This document shows positions 7,977 through 13,311 of a stretch of 13,311 nt of DNA, piece after piece; within the stretch, counting starts at the first letter, position 1, and each line of letters starts with the position of its first letter. The DNA is taken from contig RQOI01000016.1 of assembly GCA_003854995.1 (NCBI GenBank), forward strand, positions 1 to 13,311, in the 5' to 3' direction. The stretch is from Candidatus Zhuqueibacterota bacterium (GTDB lineage Bacteria; Zhuqueibacterota; Zhuqueibacteria; Residuimicrobiales; Krinioviventaceae). The notes beneath the pieces were generated by a model that saw nothing but the letters and a program-made list of their open reading frames with translations, was not told the DNA's origin and searched no databases. The position numbers were made by a program, and so were the translations under genes.

Positions 7977-8873
7977 TCAGACTCGAAACTTTAACGCATC
8001 CTCCGGGCAGACCTCGATGCAGACGCCGCAGGCATGACAGTCGGGGCGCGATTTTTTCATCGCCAGGATGGCCGGCACGGTCGGGCAGGGACTTTTTTTC
8101 ACGCACAGCTTGCAGTCTGTGCACGCCTCTTTATCCAATTTTACTCTTAAAACCGAAACATGCTCCAGAAGCCAGGTGAACAGTCCCAATGGGCAGATGA
8201 GGTAGCAGAACGGTCGATAGATGAACAGGCCACCGATGATGGCAATGCCAATCGGGATGATGAGCTGCCACTGCCACTGCCAATGCAGAATGTGAAAGGC
8301 ATTGACGTATTCGTAGAGAGAAAAGCCGGTGGTGAAAACAACTGCAACAAAGACGATGAAAAAGATCGACCGAATCGAGTTGGAGACGACAAAGGGGATT
8401 TTTCTCTGTAGTCTATTCGGCAATGGAATTTTGTAAATCAACTCCTGCAGGGCGCCGATCGGGCAGGTCCAGCCGCAAAAGCTCTTGTTGCTGAGGAGGG
8501 TGAGCAGGCCGATGAAGGCAAAGAGCGATAGAAAAAGAATCGGCACAGCGCGACCCGCGTTCACGAAGAGAAACGGCTTTTCGATGACGCACATGGGACT
8601 CGGATGCAGCCCCAAGCCGCGGAAAGCGTTCACTGGCAGGACGCTCAGCACGCCGAACGCGATGAAGGCCAGCGCCATCATCGCAAAGCGCCGGCGCGCG
8701 TTCAATCGACGCGTCAGCAGCAGCAGCGTGCCGACGAGCGCCAGAGCAGCGGCGAGCCAAACCTTGGTCAACTGCCACGGCGCAAAAAATAGAGAGAGCC
8801 GGCCCTCAGCCGCCTCCACAGCCGGCACGGCCATCAGTATGAACGCAATCATTCCTGCGCGAGTGATCTTCAT
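7977..8873 (-). CDS. NapH-type membrane polyferredoxin (4Fe-4S)
   Basis: 298 aa. The N-terminal part has about five membrane helices (about 34-54, 63-81, 110-128, 167-187, 203-219). Two cytoplasmic-edge cysteine motifs typical of NapH/polyferredoxins follow: CGWTCPIG (Cys133, Cys137) and CYLICPLG (Cys223, Cys227). The C-terminus has two ferredoxin-like clusters, Cys251/254/257/263 (CTDCKLC...SPCP) and Cys279/282/285/289 (CHACGVCIEVCP). The first cluster has a longer Cys-to-CP spacing (KKSPCP) than a standard ferredoxin, as in NapH relatives. It likely moves electrons from the quinone pool to periplasmic partners. The cytochrome c gene ends 14 bp upstream, so that protein is the natural partner. 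No napA, napG or napB-type gene is visible. ATG 8873 is preceded by GAGG. The alternative reading is an NosR- or RdxA-related protein, but the short length fits NapH best. Confidence 0.9.
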   Translation of the reverse strand: MKITRAGMIAFILMAVPAVEAAEGRLSLFFAPWQLTKVWLAAALALVGTLLLLTRRLNARRRFAMMALAFIAFGVLSVLPVNAFRGLGLHPSPMCVIEKPFLFVNAGRAVPILFLSLFAFIGLLTLLSNKSFCGWTCPIGALQELIYKIPLPNRLQRKIPFVVSNSIRSIFFIVFVAVVFTTGFSLYEYVNAFHILHWQWQWQLIIPIGIAIIGGLFIYRPFCYLICPLGLFTWLLEHVSVLRVKLDKEACTDCKLCVKKSPCPTVPAILAMKKSRPDCHACGVCIEVCPEDALKFRV

Positions 8874-8887
8874 CCCAACCTCACTTC

Positions 8888-10018
8888 TTATTCGAGATCA
8901 TATCTTGCGGCCGCAATGGTCACGATAGTCGAAAGGGATTCGTCGTAGAGATTCAGCTTTTGCAGTATCGCCGGCGGCGCCAGCCTGTACTGCAGGACAG
9001 CTGAAATCGTCGCTACATTTGCTGCCGGGATGTCGTAAGACAACTCTCTCACTTCATCCGGCTGCAATCGCTGGTCGAATCTGACTCTGCTGGCAAGCCA
9101 GGGGGGCGCCGGCGCCCGTCCCGCCTCATCCTCGAGCAGGCGCATGAACACAGCATCCGGATCTTCGAGCAGCGGATTCGACTGATAATTCTGCCAGATG
9201 AGAGTGCCGTCCCGATCGAGCGCTTTCAGCGACAGATAGACCGCCCGCATGGGTGATCCTGTCGGCAAGGCGTGTCCGACGGTGCGATTCTTCACCTTCA
9301 CAGCAAGCGCGAGCTGCGTCTCCTCCCGGCTGACCACCAGCTCGAGCGCGGCGCAATTGAGCAAAATCTCGGGATTGTAGCCGCCATAAAATCTGTGCGA
9401 ATGCACCTGGCGAATCTTGCCGAGCTCGGCTGTCTTACCCTCCATGGCCGGCATGTGGCAATCCTGGCACGTGACGCCTTTTTTGCTGAACGAGCTGGCG
9501 AGATATTCTTTTTGCGTGGAGCAAAAGGCAAAGCCGTGTGCGCTCTCGAGATTGGCATGACAGGTGAGACATTGGCGCGAAGAGACCAGATGTTCGGAGA
9601 ACTGGCTCGCATGCACCACGGAGACTGCATCATGCGACGGCCCCAATTTCACTCCGGCGGTATGGAGGCGCAACCATTTTCCATGCGGCTGCGTCGCATG
9701 GCAGACATCGCAGGTCACTCCCTCATCCTCCAGTTGGCGCGCCATCTCGGCTGTGGACGCCAGTGATTTGACCGGGACATGGCACACGTCGCATTTGTCT
9801 TGCGCCTCGTCATCCACTGCGGCGGCCCATCGCAACATGGCGGCGTAAAACGGATTTGTTGCGGCCGTTGACAAGGCATGTCTGGACGTCTGCCATTCTA
9901 TGACAGCCTGAACGTGACAATCGGCGCACGCTGCACTGGATTCAAGTTCCTGCCCATGAACACCCTGCAACAGAAAGAGACCCGCTGTCAGACAGATTAT
10001 GGAAAGCCGCATGCGCAT
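8888..10018 (-). CDS. Secreted pentahaem cytochrome c
   Basis: 376 aa with a signal peptide (about 1-22, cleavage near VHGQ). Five CxxCH haem-attachment motifs are present: Cys31-His35, Cys76-His80, Cys103-His107, Cys150-His154 and Cys184-His188. Additional His residues (for example HSHRF at about 206-210) can serve as distal ligands. Residues after about 220 form a haem-free, strand-rich domain with GHALPTGSPMR, a motif recurring at the C-terminus of several multihaem cytochromes. It should be a periplasmic or cell-surface electron carrier or reductase subunit. It lies between a small membrane protein (12 bp upstream) and the NapH-type polyferredoxin (14 bp downstream), so a quinol-to-cytochrome chain is likely. 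The terminal acceptor is unknown. The start could be ATG 10018 or the in-frame ATG 10012. GAGGA sits 4 or 10 nt upstream respectively, and both give the same mature protein. Confidence 0.9.
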   Translation of the reverse strand: MRMRLSIICLTAGLFLLQGVHGQELESSAACADCHVQAVIEWQTSRHALSTAATNPFYAAMLRWAAAVDDEAQDKCDVCHVPVKSLASTAEMARQLEDEGVTCDVCHATQPHGKWLRLHTAGVKLGPSHDAVSVVHASQFSEHLVSSRQCLTCHANLESAHGFAFCSTQKEYLASSFSKKGVTCQDCHMPAMEGKTAELGKIRQVHSHRFYGGYNPEILLNCAALELVVSREETQLALAVKVKNRTVGHALPTGSPMRAVYLSLKALDRDGTLIWQNYQSNPLLEDPDAVFMRLLEDEAGRAPAPPWLASRVRFDQRLQPDEVRELSYDIPAANVATISAVLQYRLAPPAILQKLNLYDESLSTIVTIAAARYDLE

Positions 10019-10030
10019 AGAGTCCTCGTA

Positions 10031-10228
10031 TCAGGTTGTTTTTTTCTTTCGCAACACATCCGCAATCGTATCGGCCAGCAGCGCTCCAATGACGCCGCCC
10101 CACAGCGTGCTGATGATGGGATTGCCGGTGATCGGACAGGCGCCGGTTCGACAGCCGATGAAATAATAGTAGGCAAAACCAGCGACTGCACCGATGCAAA
10201 AGCCAATGATGTATTTTAAGAGTTTCAT
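10031..10228 (-). CDS. Small membrane protein, DUF6132-like (GCxxGxCPIT motif)
   Basis: 65 aa. It has an N-terminal membrane helix (about 4-22), then GCRTGACPITGNPI (Cys26 and Cys31 in a C-x4-C spacing), a second hydrophobic segment (about 41-56) and a basic tail RKKKTT. The GC-x-x-G-x-CPIT signature matches what I remember of DUF6132 proteins, a family without an assigned function. The paired Cys next to the membrane suggests redox or metal chemistry, which is inference. ATG 10228 has a good AGGTGA ribosome site (10235-10240). The gene lies 12 bp upstream of the cytochrome c gene and is almost certainly co-transcribed with it and the polyferredoxin. A terminator-like hairpin ends only 8 nt before its ribosome site. 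Its C-x4-C spacing equals the U-x4-C of the predicted selenoprotein upstream. Confidence 0.8.
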   Translation of the reverse strand: MKLLKYIIGFCIGAVAGFAYYYFIGCRTGACPITGNPIISTLWGGVIGALLADTIADVLRKKKTT

Positions 10229-10247
10229 GTTCCGTCACCTTTCTGAC

Positions 10248-10288
10248 AAAAAAGGCAAGCCAAGAATCATCGCTGATCTTGACTTGCC
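10248..10288 (-). terminator. Intrinsic terminator or attenuator hairpin before the DUF6132-like gene
   Basis: On the minus strand a long hairpin pairs GGCAAG with CTTGCC, skips one mismatch, then pairs TCAAG/CTTG-type and ATCA/TGAT segments around the 4-nt loop GCGA (10288 down to 10254). Six Ts follow directly (10253-10248). It lies downstream of fmdB (stop at 10354), so it can end the selenoprotein-fmdB transcript. Because the U-run stops just before the ribosome site of the next gene, it could equally be a 5'-leader attenuator of the downstream operon. Confidence 0.8.
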
Positions 10289-10353
10289 AAATTAACCATC
10301 TTTCGATTTAAAATCAAGTTGAAAGCGGACGAACTGCCCGCTCATCGCACGCC

Positions 10354-10548
10354 TCAGCTGAAGCCGCTGCTGCAGCTCCGCTCCGATGCGCCAGAGTCAT
10401 GGCCGCTGGTCGCACAAGTTGACAGCATCTTTTCCGGCGCAGGCGCACCGCAGAGGGGACAGCTCAGATCAGCGCCATCCTCTCCCATTCTCTGCAGGAC
10501 ATCGAAGCGATGACCGCATGCAGTGCATTTGTACTCATAGATCGGCAT
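10354..10548 (-). CDS. FmdB-family zinc-ribbon protein
   Basis: 64 aa. It starts MPIYEYKCTACGHRF. The zinc ribbon has Cys8/Cys11 and Cys30/Cys33 (CPLCG) and is followed by a Ser/Gly-rich tail ending SCSSGFS, as is usual for FmdB-type proteins. FmdB was named as a putative regulatory protein of the formamidase/amidase system, but most members are uncharacterised. ATG 10548 is chosen because it overlaps the TGA stop of the preceding selenoprotein frame (TGATG), which implies translational coupling. A GTG one codon upstream is possible but less likely. The gene stops at TGA. Reading through that TGA meets another TGA after three codons, so this is a true stop. A terminator-like hairpin lies about 65 bp downstream. 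Confidence 0.9.
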   Translation of the reverse strand: MPIYEYKCTACGHRFDVLQRMGEDGADLSCPLCGAPAPEKMLSTCATSGHDSGASERSCSSGFS

Positions 10549-10721
10549 CACTCTACCTGTTTATCTGTTGTTTTTCCATCATTTTTATTCTTGTCTGATT
10601 GCTCTCCGCCCGGGAGATCGCAGGCGCTCGACATTCAAGTGGGCACTCCCAGTTTGGGAAGGGCAAACCTGGCGATGATGACCCAGGCCACCAGCACGAG
10701 AATGATTTCCATATTTTCCAT
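10548..10721 (-). CDS. Predicted 57-residue membrane selenoprotein (in-frame UGA = Sec29)
   Basis: ATG 10721 opens a frame encoding a short hydrophobic helix (about 6-21, IILVLVAWVIIARFAL), then LPKLGVPT, then TGA at 10637-10635. Reading on gives MSSAC...VE for 28 more codons and a TGA (10550-10548) that overlaps the ATG of fmdB as TGATG. Three points favour selenocysteine at the first UGA. First, the open frame after it ends in perfect coupling to the next gene. Second, U29-x4-C34 is a redox-like pair matching C-x4-C in the DUF6132-like protein of the same cluster. Third, a hairpin with the right spacing and loop for a bacterial SECIS follows the UGA. I also recall short bacterial proteins ending LPKxGVPTC near this pattern, but cannot verify them here. 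If UGA is a stop, the product is only 28 aa. The molecular role is unknown, and a membrane-anchored redox function is inferred. The GAGAAC sequence upstream is a weak ribosome site. Confidence 0.72.
10592..10634 (-). promoter_or_regulatory. Candidate bacterial SECIS element after the in-frame UGA
   Basis: On the minus strand, 22 nt after the UGA, GATCTCC (10619-10613) pairs with GGAGAGC (10607-10601), with one A·G mismatch, around the 5-nt loop CGGGC (10612-10608). The loop has G at its second position. A lower 4-bp stem TGTC/GACA (10633-10630 with 10595-10592) sits right after the UGA. Published bSECIS models, as I recall them, need a stem-loop with a small apical loop, a G in its first two positions and 16-37 nt from the UGA. 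This hairpin meets each of these. It is a prediction from hand pairing only. Confidence 0.62.
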
Positions 10722-10801
10722 CTTTGTTCTCACGTCATTGAATATTTACATATGAGATGCACGTGCGAGAAAAAAGATTCAATTCGATTGGAAATCTCTT
10801 T

Positions 10802-10861
10802 CTCTGCGCTCCTCGGTGAACTCGGCGGTTTGCTGTTCCCACCGCAAAACCTTATAGAGCC
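10802..10861. repeat. Solo end related to the 2319-2674 element
   Basis: This 60-bp stretch matches the right arm of the element at 2616-2674: the same tip TATAGAGCC, the same GAACTCGG(T/C)GGTTTGC core, and CTnTGnG at the inner side. The segment between core and tip is diverged. I find no matching left arm within 300 bp, so it is a remnant or a single-ended copy. It lies between the selenoprotein gene start and the slipin terminator. Confidence 0.7.
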
Positions 10862-10898
10862 ATAAAGAGAGAAACAGCGGGTCAGCGCACTGACCCGC
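10862..10898 (-). terminator. Intrinsic terminator of the nfeD-slipin operon
   Basis: On the minus strand, 8 nt after the slipin stop, a perfect 9-bp stem GCGGGTCAG/CTGACCCGC (10898-10877) with a 4-nt loop is followed by the T-rich run TGTTTCTCTCTTT. The run is interrupted by Cs, but position and stem strength make a terminator likely. Confidence 0.82.
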
Positions 10899-10906
10899 CG
10901 ATGGCA

Positions 10907-11668
10907 TCAGCTCTGTTTGGCTTTAGCGATCGCATTCCGAAACGGTTCGATCAGGTCCATGGGCAGAGGGAAGATGATGGTTGAATTATTTTCAGTGGCG
11001 ATCTCGCTCAGCGTCTGCAGATAGCGCAACTGCAGGGCTTGCGGATGTTTGGCCATGATCTCGGCCGCGTTGGCCAGTGTTTGCGATGCCTGGAACTCGC
11101 CTTCAGCATGAATAACCTTGGCGCGGCGCTCGCGTTCGGCTTCAGCCTGTTTCGCCATGGCGCGCTGCATTTCGACCGGCAAATCAACGTGTTTCACCTC
11201 GACCATCGACACTTTAATGCCCCATTTGTCCGTTTGTTCGTCAATGATCTGCTGCAATTCATGGTTTATTTTATCGCGCTCTGATAACAGATCATCCAAC
11301 TCGGCCTGGCCAAGGACGCTTCGCAGCGTCGTTTGCGCCAACTGGGACGTGGCAAAGAGGTACTCTTCAACCTCGATAATCGCTTTGTCCGGATGCAGCA
11401 CCTGAAAATAGAGCACCGCATTCACCTTCACAGAGACATTATCCTTGGTGATGATGTCTTGCGGTGGCACGTCCATGGCGATGGTGCGGAGACCAACCTT
11501 GACCATGCGATCGACGAGCGGGATGAGGAAAATGATGCCCGGCCCTTTGTAGCCAATGGACCGTCCCAGACGAAAGATGACGCCCCGTTCATACTCTTTC
11601 AGAATCTTGACCGCACTGATGAGAAGCAAAACGACAAAAATCAATACGACATACAGGGGGGAAAACAT
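10907..11668 (-). CDS. Slipin (stomatin/prohibitin-like SPFH membrane protein)
   Basis: 253 aa, the usual length for bacterial slipins. One N-terminal membrane helix (about 4-23, PLYVVLIFVVLLLISAVKIL) is followed by an SPFH domain: KEYERGVIFRLGR, KGPGIIFLIPLVDRMVKVGLR, VPPQDIITKDNVSVKVNAV and LAQTTLRSVLGQAELDDLLSERD. A coiled-coil (about 165-200, MQRAMAKQAEAERERRAKVI) and a C-terminal QLRYLQTLSEIA segment complete it. Slipins oligomerise on membranes and are paired with NfeD proteases. Here the nfeD gene ends 20 bp upstream, a known conserved two-gene arrangement. ATG 11668 has a strong GAGGAGG ribosome site. The likely role is membrane quality control or microdomain organisation. It is closed by a terminator 8 nt downstream. 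Confidence 0.95.
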   Translation of the reverse strand: MFSPLYVVLIFVVLLLISAVKILKEYERGVIFRLGRSIGYKGPGIIFLIPLVDRMVKVGLRTIAMDVPPQDIITKDNVSVKVNAVLYFQVLHPDKAIIEVEEYLFATSQLAQTTLRSVLGQAELDDLLSERDKINHELQQIIDEQTDKWGIKVSMVEVKHVDLPVEMQRAMAKQAEAERERRAKVIHAEGEFQASQTLANAAEIMAKHPQALQLRYLQTLSEIATENNSTIIFPLPMDLIEPFRNAIAKAKQS

Positions 11669-11688
11669 AAGGTGCCTCCTCGCTTTGA

Positions 11689-12969
11689 TTATTTCATTTT
11701 CTCGACTTTTAATTCCAAACCATTCACCTGCAGCACACGAATCCGCTCGCCCTTTTTAATTTTTTCGTCGCTGCGCGCCTTCCACAGTTCTGCGCCGATC
11801 TTGACCACCCCCTCCTCCGCAATCGGCGTCGTGGCAATGCCGACCTTGTCCAGCATCCCCTCGGCGCCGGTGGTCGCCCGGGTCAGGCGCGTTTTGAGCG
11901 CCATGCCGAGGGCAAAGACAAAAAATGCAGCGGTGCACAATGTCACGGTCAGCGCGACACGCCAGTCCACCCGAAAAGAGAATCCCGGCGCTTCTTCAAA
12001 CAGCATGATGGAGCCGAGGAACATGGCCACAATACCTCCTATTGTCAGAATTCCAAAACTTGTCACTTTGATCTCCAGTATAAACAAGACGACGGCAAAG
12101 AGAATCAATAATATTCCCGCGGTGCGGACGGGCAAGGTCTGCAAGGCCATGAACGCCAGAACGATGAAAATGCCGCCGGCCACGCCCGGGATGATCGAAC
12201 CAGGATTCGACAGCTCAAAAAAGATGCCATAGACGCCCAGCATGAGAAGGATATAGGCGACGGTCGGATTGGAAATTCGGTACAGGATGCGATGCCGCCA
12301 ATTCATCACCTGCTCGACGACGACCGCCTCTTTGGTGGCCAGGGTATGAATTTTGCCATTCCCCAGCTCAACCGTGCGGCCGTCGATGGCCGCGAGCAGG
12401 CTGTCCTGCGTGGCGGCGATCAAATCAATGACGTTCAGCTCGAGCGCCTGTCGCTCGGTCACCGAGACGCTCTTCCGGACAGCCTGCTCTGCCCAGTCCG
12501 CGTTGCGGCCGCGCTTCTCGGCGATGCCGCGCGCCCAGGTGGCGGTATAGTTTTCCACTTTTTCGCCCATCACCCTTGACGTATCCTGCTGGCCGCCGAT
12601 GCCCACCGGATGAGCGGCGCCGATATTGGTGCCCTCATCCATGGCCGCAATATGACAGGCCATGGTGATAAAGACGCCGGCCGAGACCGCGCCGGAGCTG
12701 CTCGGTGCAATGTACATGATGACCGGCACGTCGGCGTCCAGAATCGTCTTGACGATGTTCTGCGTGGCCTGTAGCAGTCCGCCGGGCGTGTCCATCTGAA
12801 TGAGCAGCGCCTCGTACTTGCCCTCCTCAGCGCGCTGTAGATTGTCGATGATGAATTTGGCCGACAGCGGATTGATATCACCCACGAGTTCGATTTTCAG
12901 GATCTCTCCCGGCGCAGCGACCAGCAACAGCGGCGCCAGCAGAAAAAAAACAGACATTTTTACGTTCAC
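11689..12969 (-). CDS. NfeD-type membrane serine protease (long form, ClpP-like plus NfeD domain)
   Basis: 426 aa counted from GTG 12969. A signal or first membrane helix (about 5-19) precedes a ClpP-like protease domain (about 24-215). Its Ser96 in AVSAGVF and Lys137 in GEKVEN are 41 residues apart, the same spacing as the Ser-Lys dyad known from the archaeal homologue PH1510. QMDTPGG (58-64) supplies the oxyanion-region motif. Four to five membrane helices follow (about 236-252, 258-279, 283-300, 303-323, 338-358), then a soluble NfeD OB-fold (about 363-426). It probably cleaves membrane proteins together with the slipin encoded next. The start could be GTG 12969 (GAGGG 4 nt upstream) or ATG 12957 (no good ribosome site). 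Both give a hydrophobic N-terminus. Confidence 0.94.
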   Translation of the reverse strand: MNVKMSVFFLLAPLLLVAAPGEILKIELVGDINPLSAKFIIDNLQRAEEGKYEALLIQMDTPGGLLQATQNIVKTILDADVPVIMYIAPSSSGAVSAGVFITMACHIAAMDEGTNIGAAHPVGIGGQQDTSRVMGEKVENYTATWARGIAEKRGRNADWAEQAVRKSVSVTERQALELNVIDLIAATQDSLLAAIDGRTVELGNGKIHTLATKEAVVVEQVMNWRHRILYRISNPTVAYILLMLGVYGIFFELSNPGSIIPGVAGGIFIVLAFMALQTLPVRTAGILLILFAVVLFILEIKVTSFGILTIGGIVAMFLGSIMLFEEAPGFSFRVDWRVALTVTLCTAAFFVFALGMALKTRLTRATTGAEGMLDKVGIATTPIAEEGVVKIGAELWKARSDEKIKKGERIRVLQVNGLELKVEKMK

Positions 12970-12992
12970 ATCACCCTCATTTCTCGCATGCC

Positions 12993-13023
12993 CAAAAATA
13001 TAAATAAATCATCATAAACGCAA
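12993..13023 (-). promoter_or_regulatory. Possible promoter of the nfeD-slipin operon
   Basis: On the minus strand TTGC(GT) at 13023-13018 and TATTTT(TG) at 13000-12993 are separated by 17 nt (19 nt if read as TTGC...TAnnTTTG). They lie 24 bp upstream of the nfeD GTG in strongly AT-rich DNA. The same bases fit both a loose sigma-70 pattern and the Bacteroidetes-style TAnnTTTG box. Neither match is strong. Confidence 0.3.
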
Positions 13024-13086
13024 TGATTATGAGCGATTTATCTCTCATAACACCGTCAGAACGAGCAATATTCTCCAAAGTTTTTC

Positions 13087-13117
13087 TTGACATTTAACCG
13101 CATTTTTTACACATTAT
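13087..13117 (+). promoter_or_regulatory. Promoter-like sequence upstream of the structured RNA
   Basis: A perfect -35 TTGACA (13087-13092) is followed 19 nt later by CATTAT (13112-13117, 4 of 6 to TATAAT). The spacer is longer than ideal. Transcription from it would begin at about 13124-13126, exactly where the closing helix of the candidate RNA starts. Confidence 0.5.
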
Positions 13118-13124
13118 CGGTGCG

Positions 13125-13311
13125 CCTGTGAGCGGCACAATATAAAGAACCAACACCTTTGAGTTGGGAACTTTGCTCTGAGTGCGGATTACATGCCTCT
13201 TAATCCCTGCCGGCGCATCCGGCGGGGATCTTGTGGACGTAAAAAGTATTTCAGGCGGTGCCCACCGTGTCAGATGGGTTCTTTATCCATCCTCGCTCAC
13301 AGGTTTTTTTA
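13125..13311 (+). ncRNA. Candidate structured non-coding RNA or leader, ending in a U-run at the window edge
   Basis: CCTGTGAGCG (13125-13134) pairs perfectly with CGCTCACAGG (13294-13303). After a symmetric 7x7 internal loop, ATAAAGAACC (13142-13151) pairs perfectly with GGTTCTTTAT (13277-13286). Seven Ts follow the outer helix (13304-13310). Inside are a very strong 11-bp hairpin (13203-13213 with 13219-13229, loop CGCAT, one G·U), a small AGTT/AACT hairpin (13162-13172) and possible ACAC/GTGT pairing (13153-13156 with 13267-13270). With the promoter-like boxes just upstream, this reads as a discrete ~185-nt transcript. The length would suit 6S RNA, but I cannot match a conserved 6S core, so no family is assigned. 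Alternatives are a riboswitch-terminator for a plus-strand gene beyond the window, or a ~180-bp MITE with 27-bp ends. Confidence 0.6.

Noticed and set aside
7920..7979. Polyferredoxin TGA stop as a selenocysteine codon
   Set aside because: The CPEDALKF ending is normal for a ferredoxin domain, the 18 codons after the TGA carry no motif and end in another TGA, and I see no SECIS-like hairpin.
10342..10356. fmdB TGA stop as a second selenocysteine codon
   Set aside because: Another in-frame TGA follows after three codons, and SCSSGFS is a natural C-terminus for the family.
10599..10865. Plus-strand ORFs over the selenoprotein/repeat region
   Set aside because: They are antisense to the coupled selenoprotein-fmdB frame and extend into the solo repeat end, with no recognisable domain.
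1..13311. CRISPR array, tRNA or rRNA genes, prophage or transposase genes
   Set aside because: I saw no regularly spaced direct repeats, no cloverleaf with a T-loop consensus, and no integrase or transposase motif in the window.

Overview
The window looks like part of the chromosome of a Gram-negative, respiring bacterium with moderate GC (roughly 50-55% by eye). The evidence is a TolC-type outer-membrane efflux protein, a secreted multihaem cytochrome c and a NapH-type polyferredoxin. No taxonomic marker is present. An FCB-group or candidate-phylum (KSB1/Calditrichota-like) origin is only my impression from the gene mix.

Plus strand, left half. The 3' part of a sensor histidine kinase (1-1503) is followed directly by its OmpR/PhoB-type response regulator (1506-2192). 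A 508-bp intergenic stretch holds a 356-bp MITE-like element (2319-2674) with ~60-bp imperfect terminal inverted repeats. It ends 26 bp before a tolC-like gene (2701-4200). That gene is followed at 2 bp by a secreted protein made of two tandem galactose-binding-like domains (4203-5264). Next come a RelA/SpoT-synthetase-domain protein with C-terminal TPRs (5364-6602) and a Ste24/CAAX-type M48 membrane metalloprotease (6642-7889).

Minus strand, right half. Read in the direction of transcription, a redox block runs leftward from 10721. It starts with a 57-residue predicted selenoprotein with an in-frame UGA at codon 29 and a bSECIS-like hairpin. This overlaps an FmdB-type zinc ribbon by one base (TGATG). 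Then come an intrinsic-terminator-like hairpin, a 65-aa DUF6132-like membrane protein, a pentahaem cytochrome c and a NapH-type polyferredoxin. Upstream of this block is a solo end of the MITE-like repeat. A second minus-strand operon encodes a long NfeD membrane serine protease and its partner slipin, closed by a strong terminator.

The right edge (13087-13311, plus strand) carries a promoter-like sequence. It runs straight into a ~185-nt segment closed by two nested 10-bp helices and ending in seven Ts. This is probably a structured non-coding RNA or a 5'-leader regulator.

The two most notable items are the short selenoprotein, whose UGA would be called a stop by ordinary gene finders, and the structured RNA at the right end. 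The two small membrane proteins of the redox block share a (C/U)-x4-C motif just after or inside a membrane segment. This suggests a related redox or metal role next to the cytochrome/polyferredoxin electron-transfer pair.
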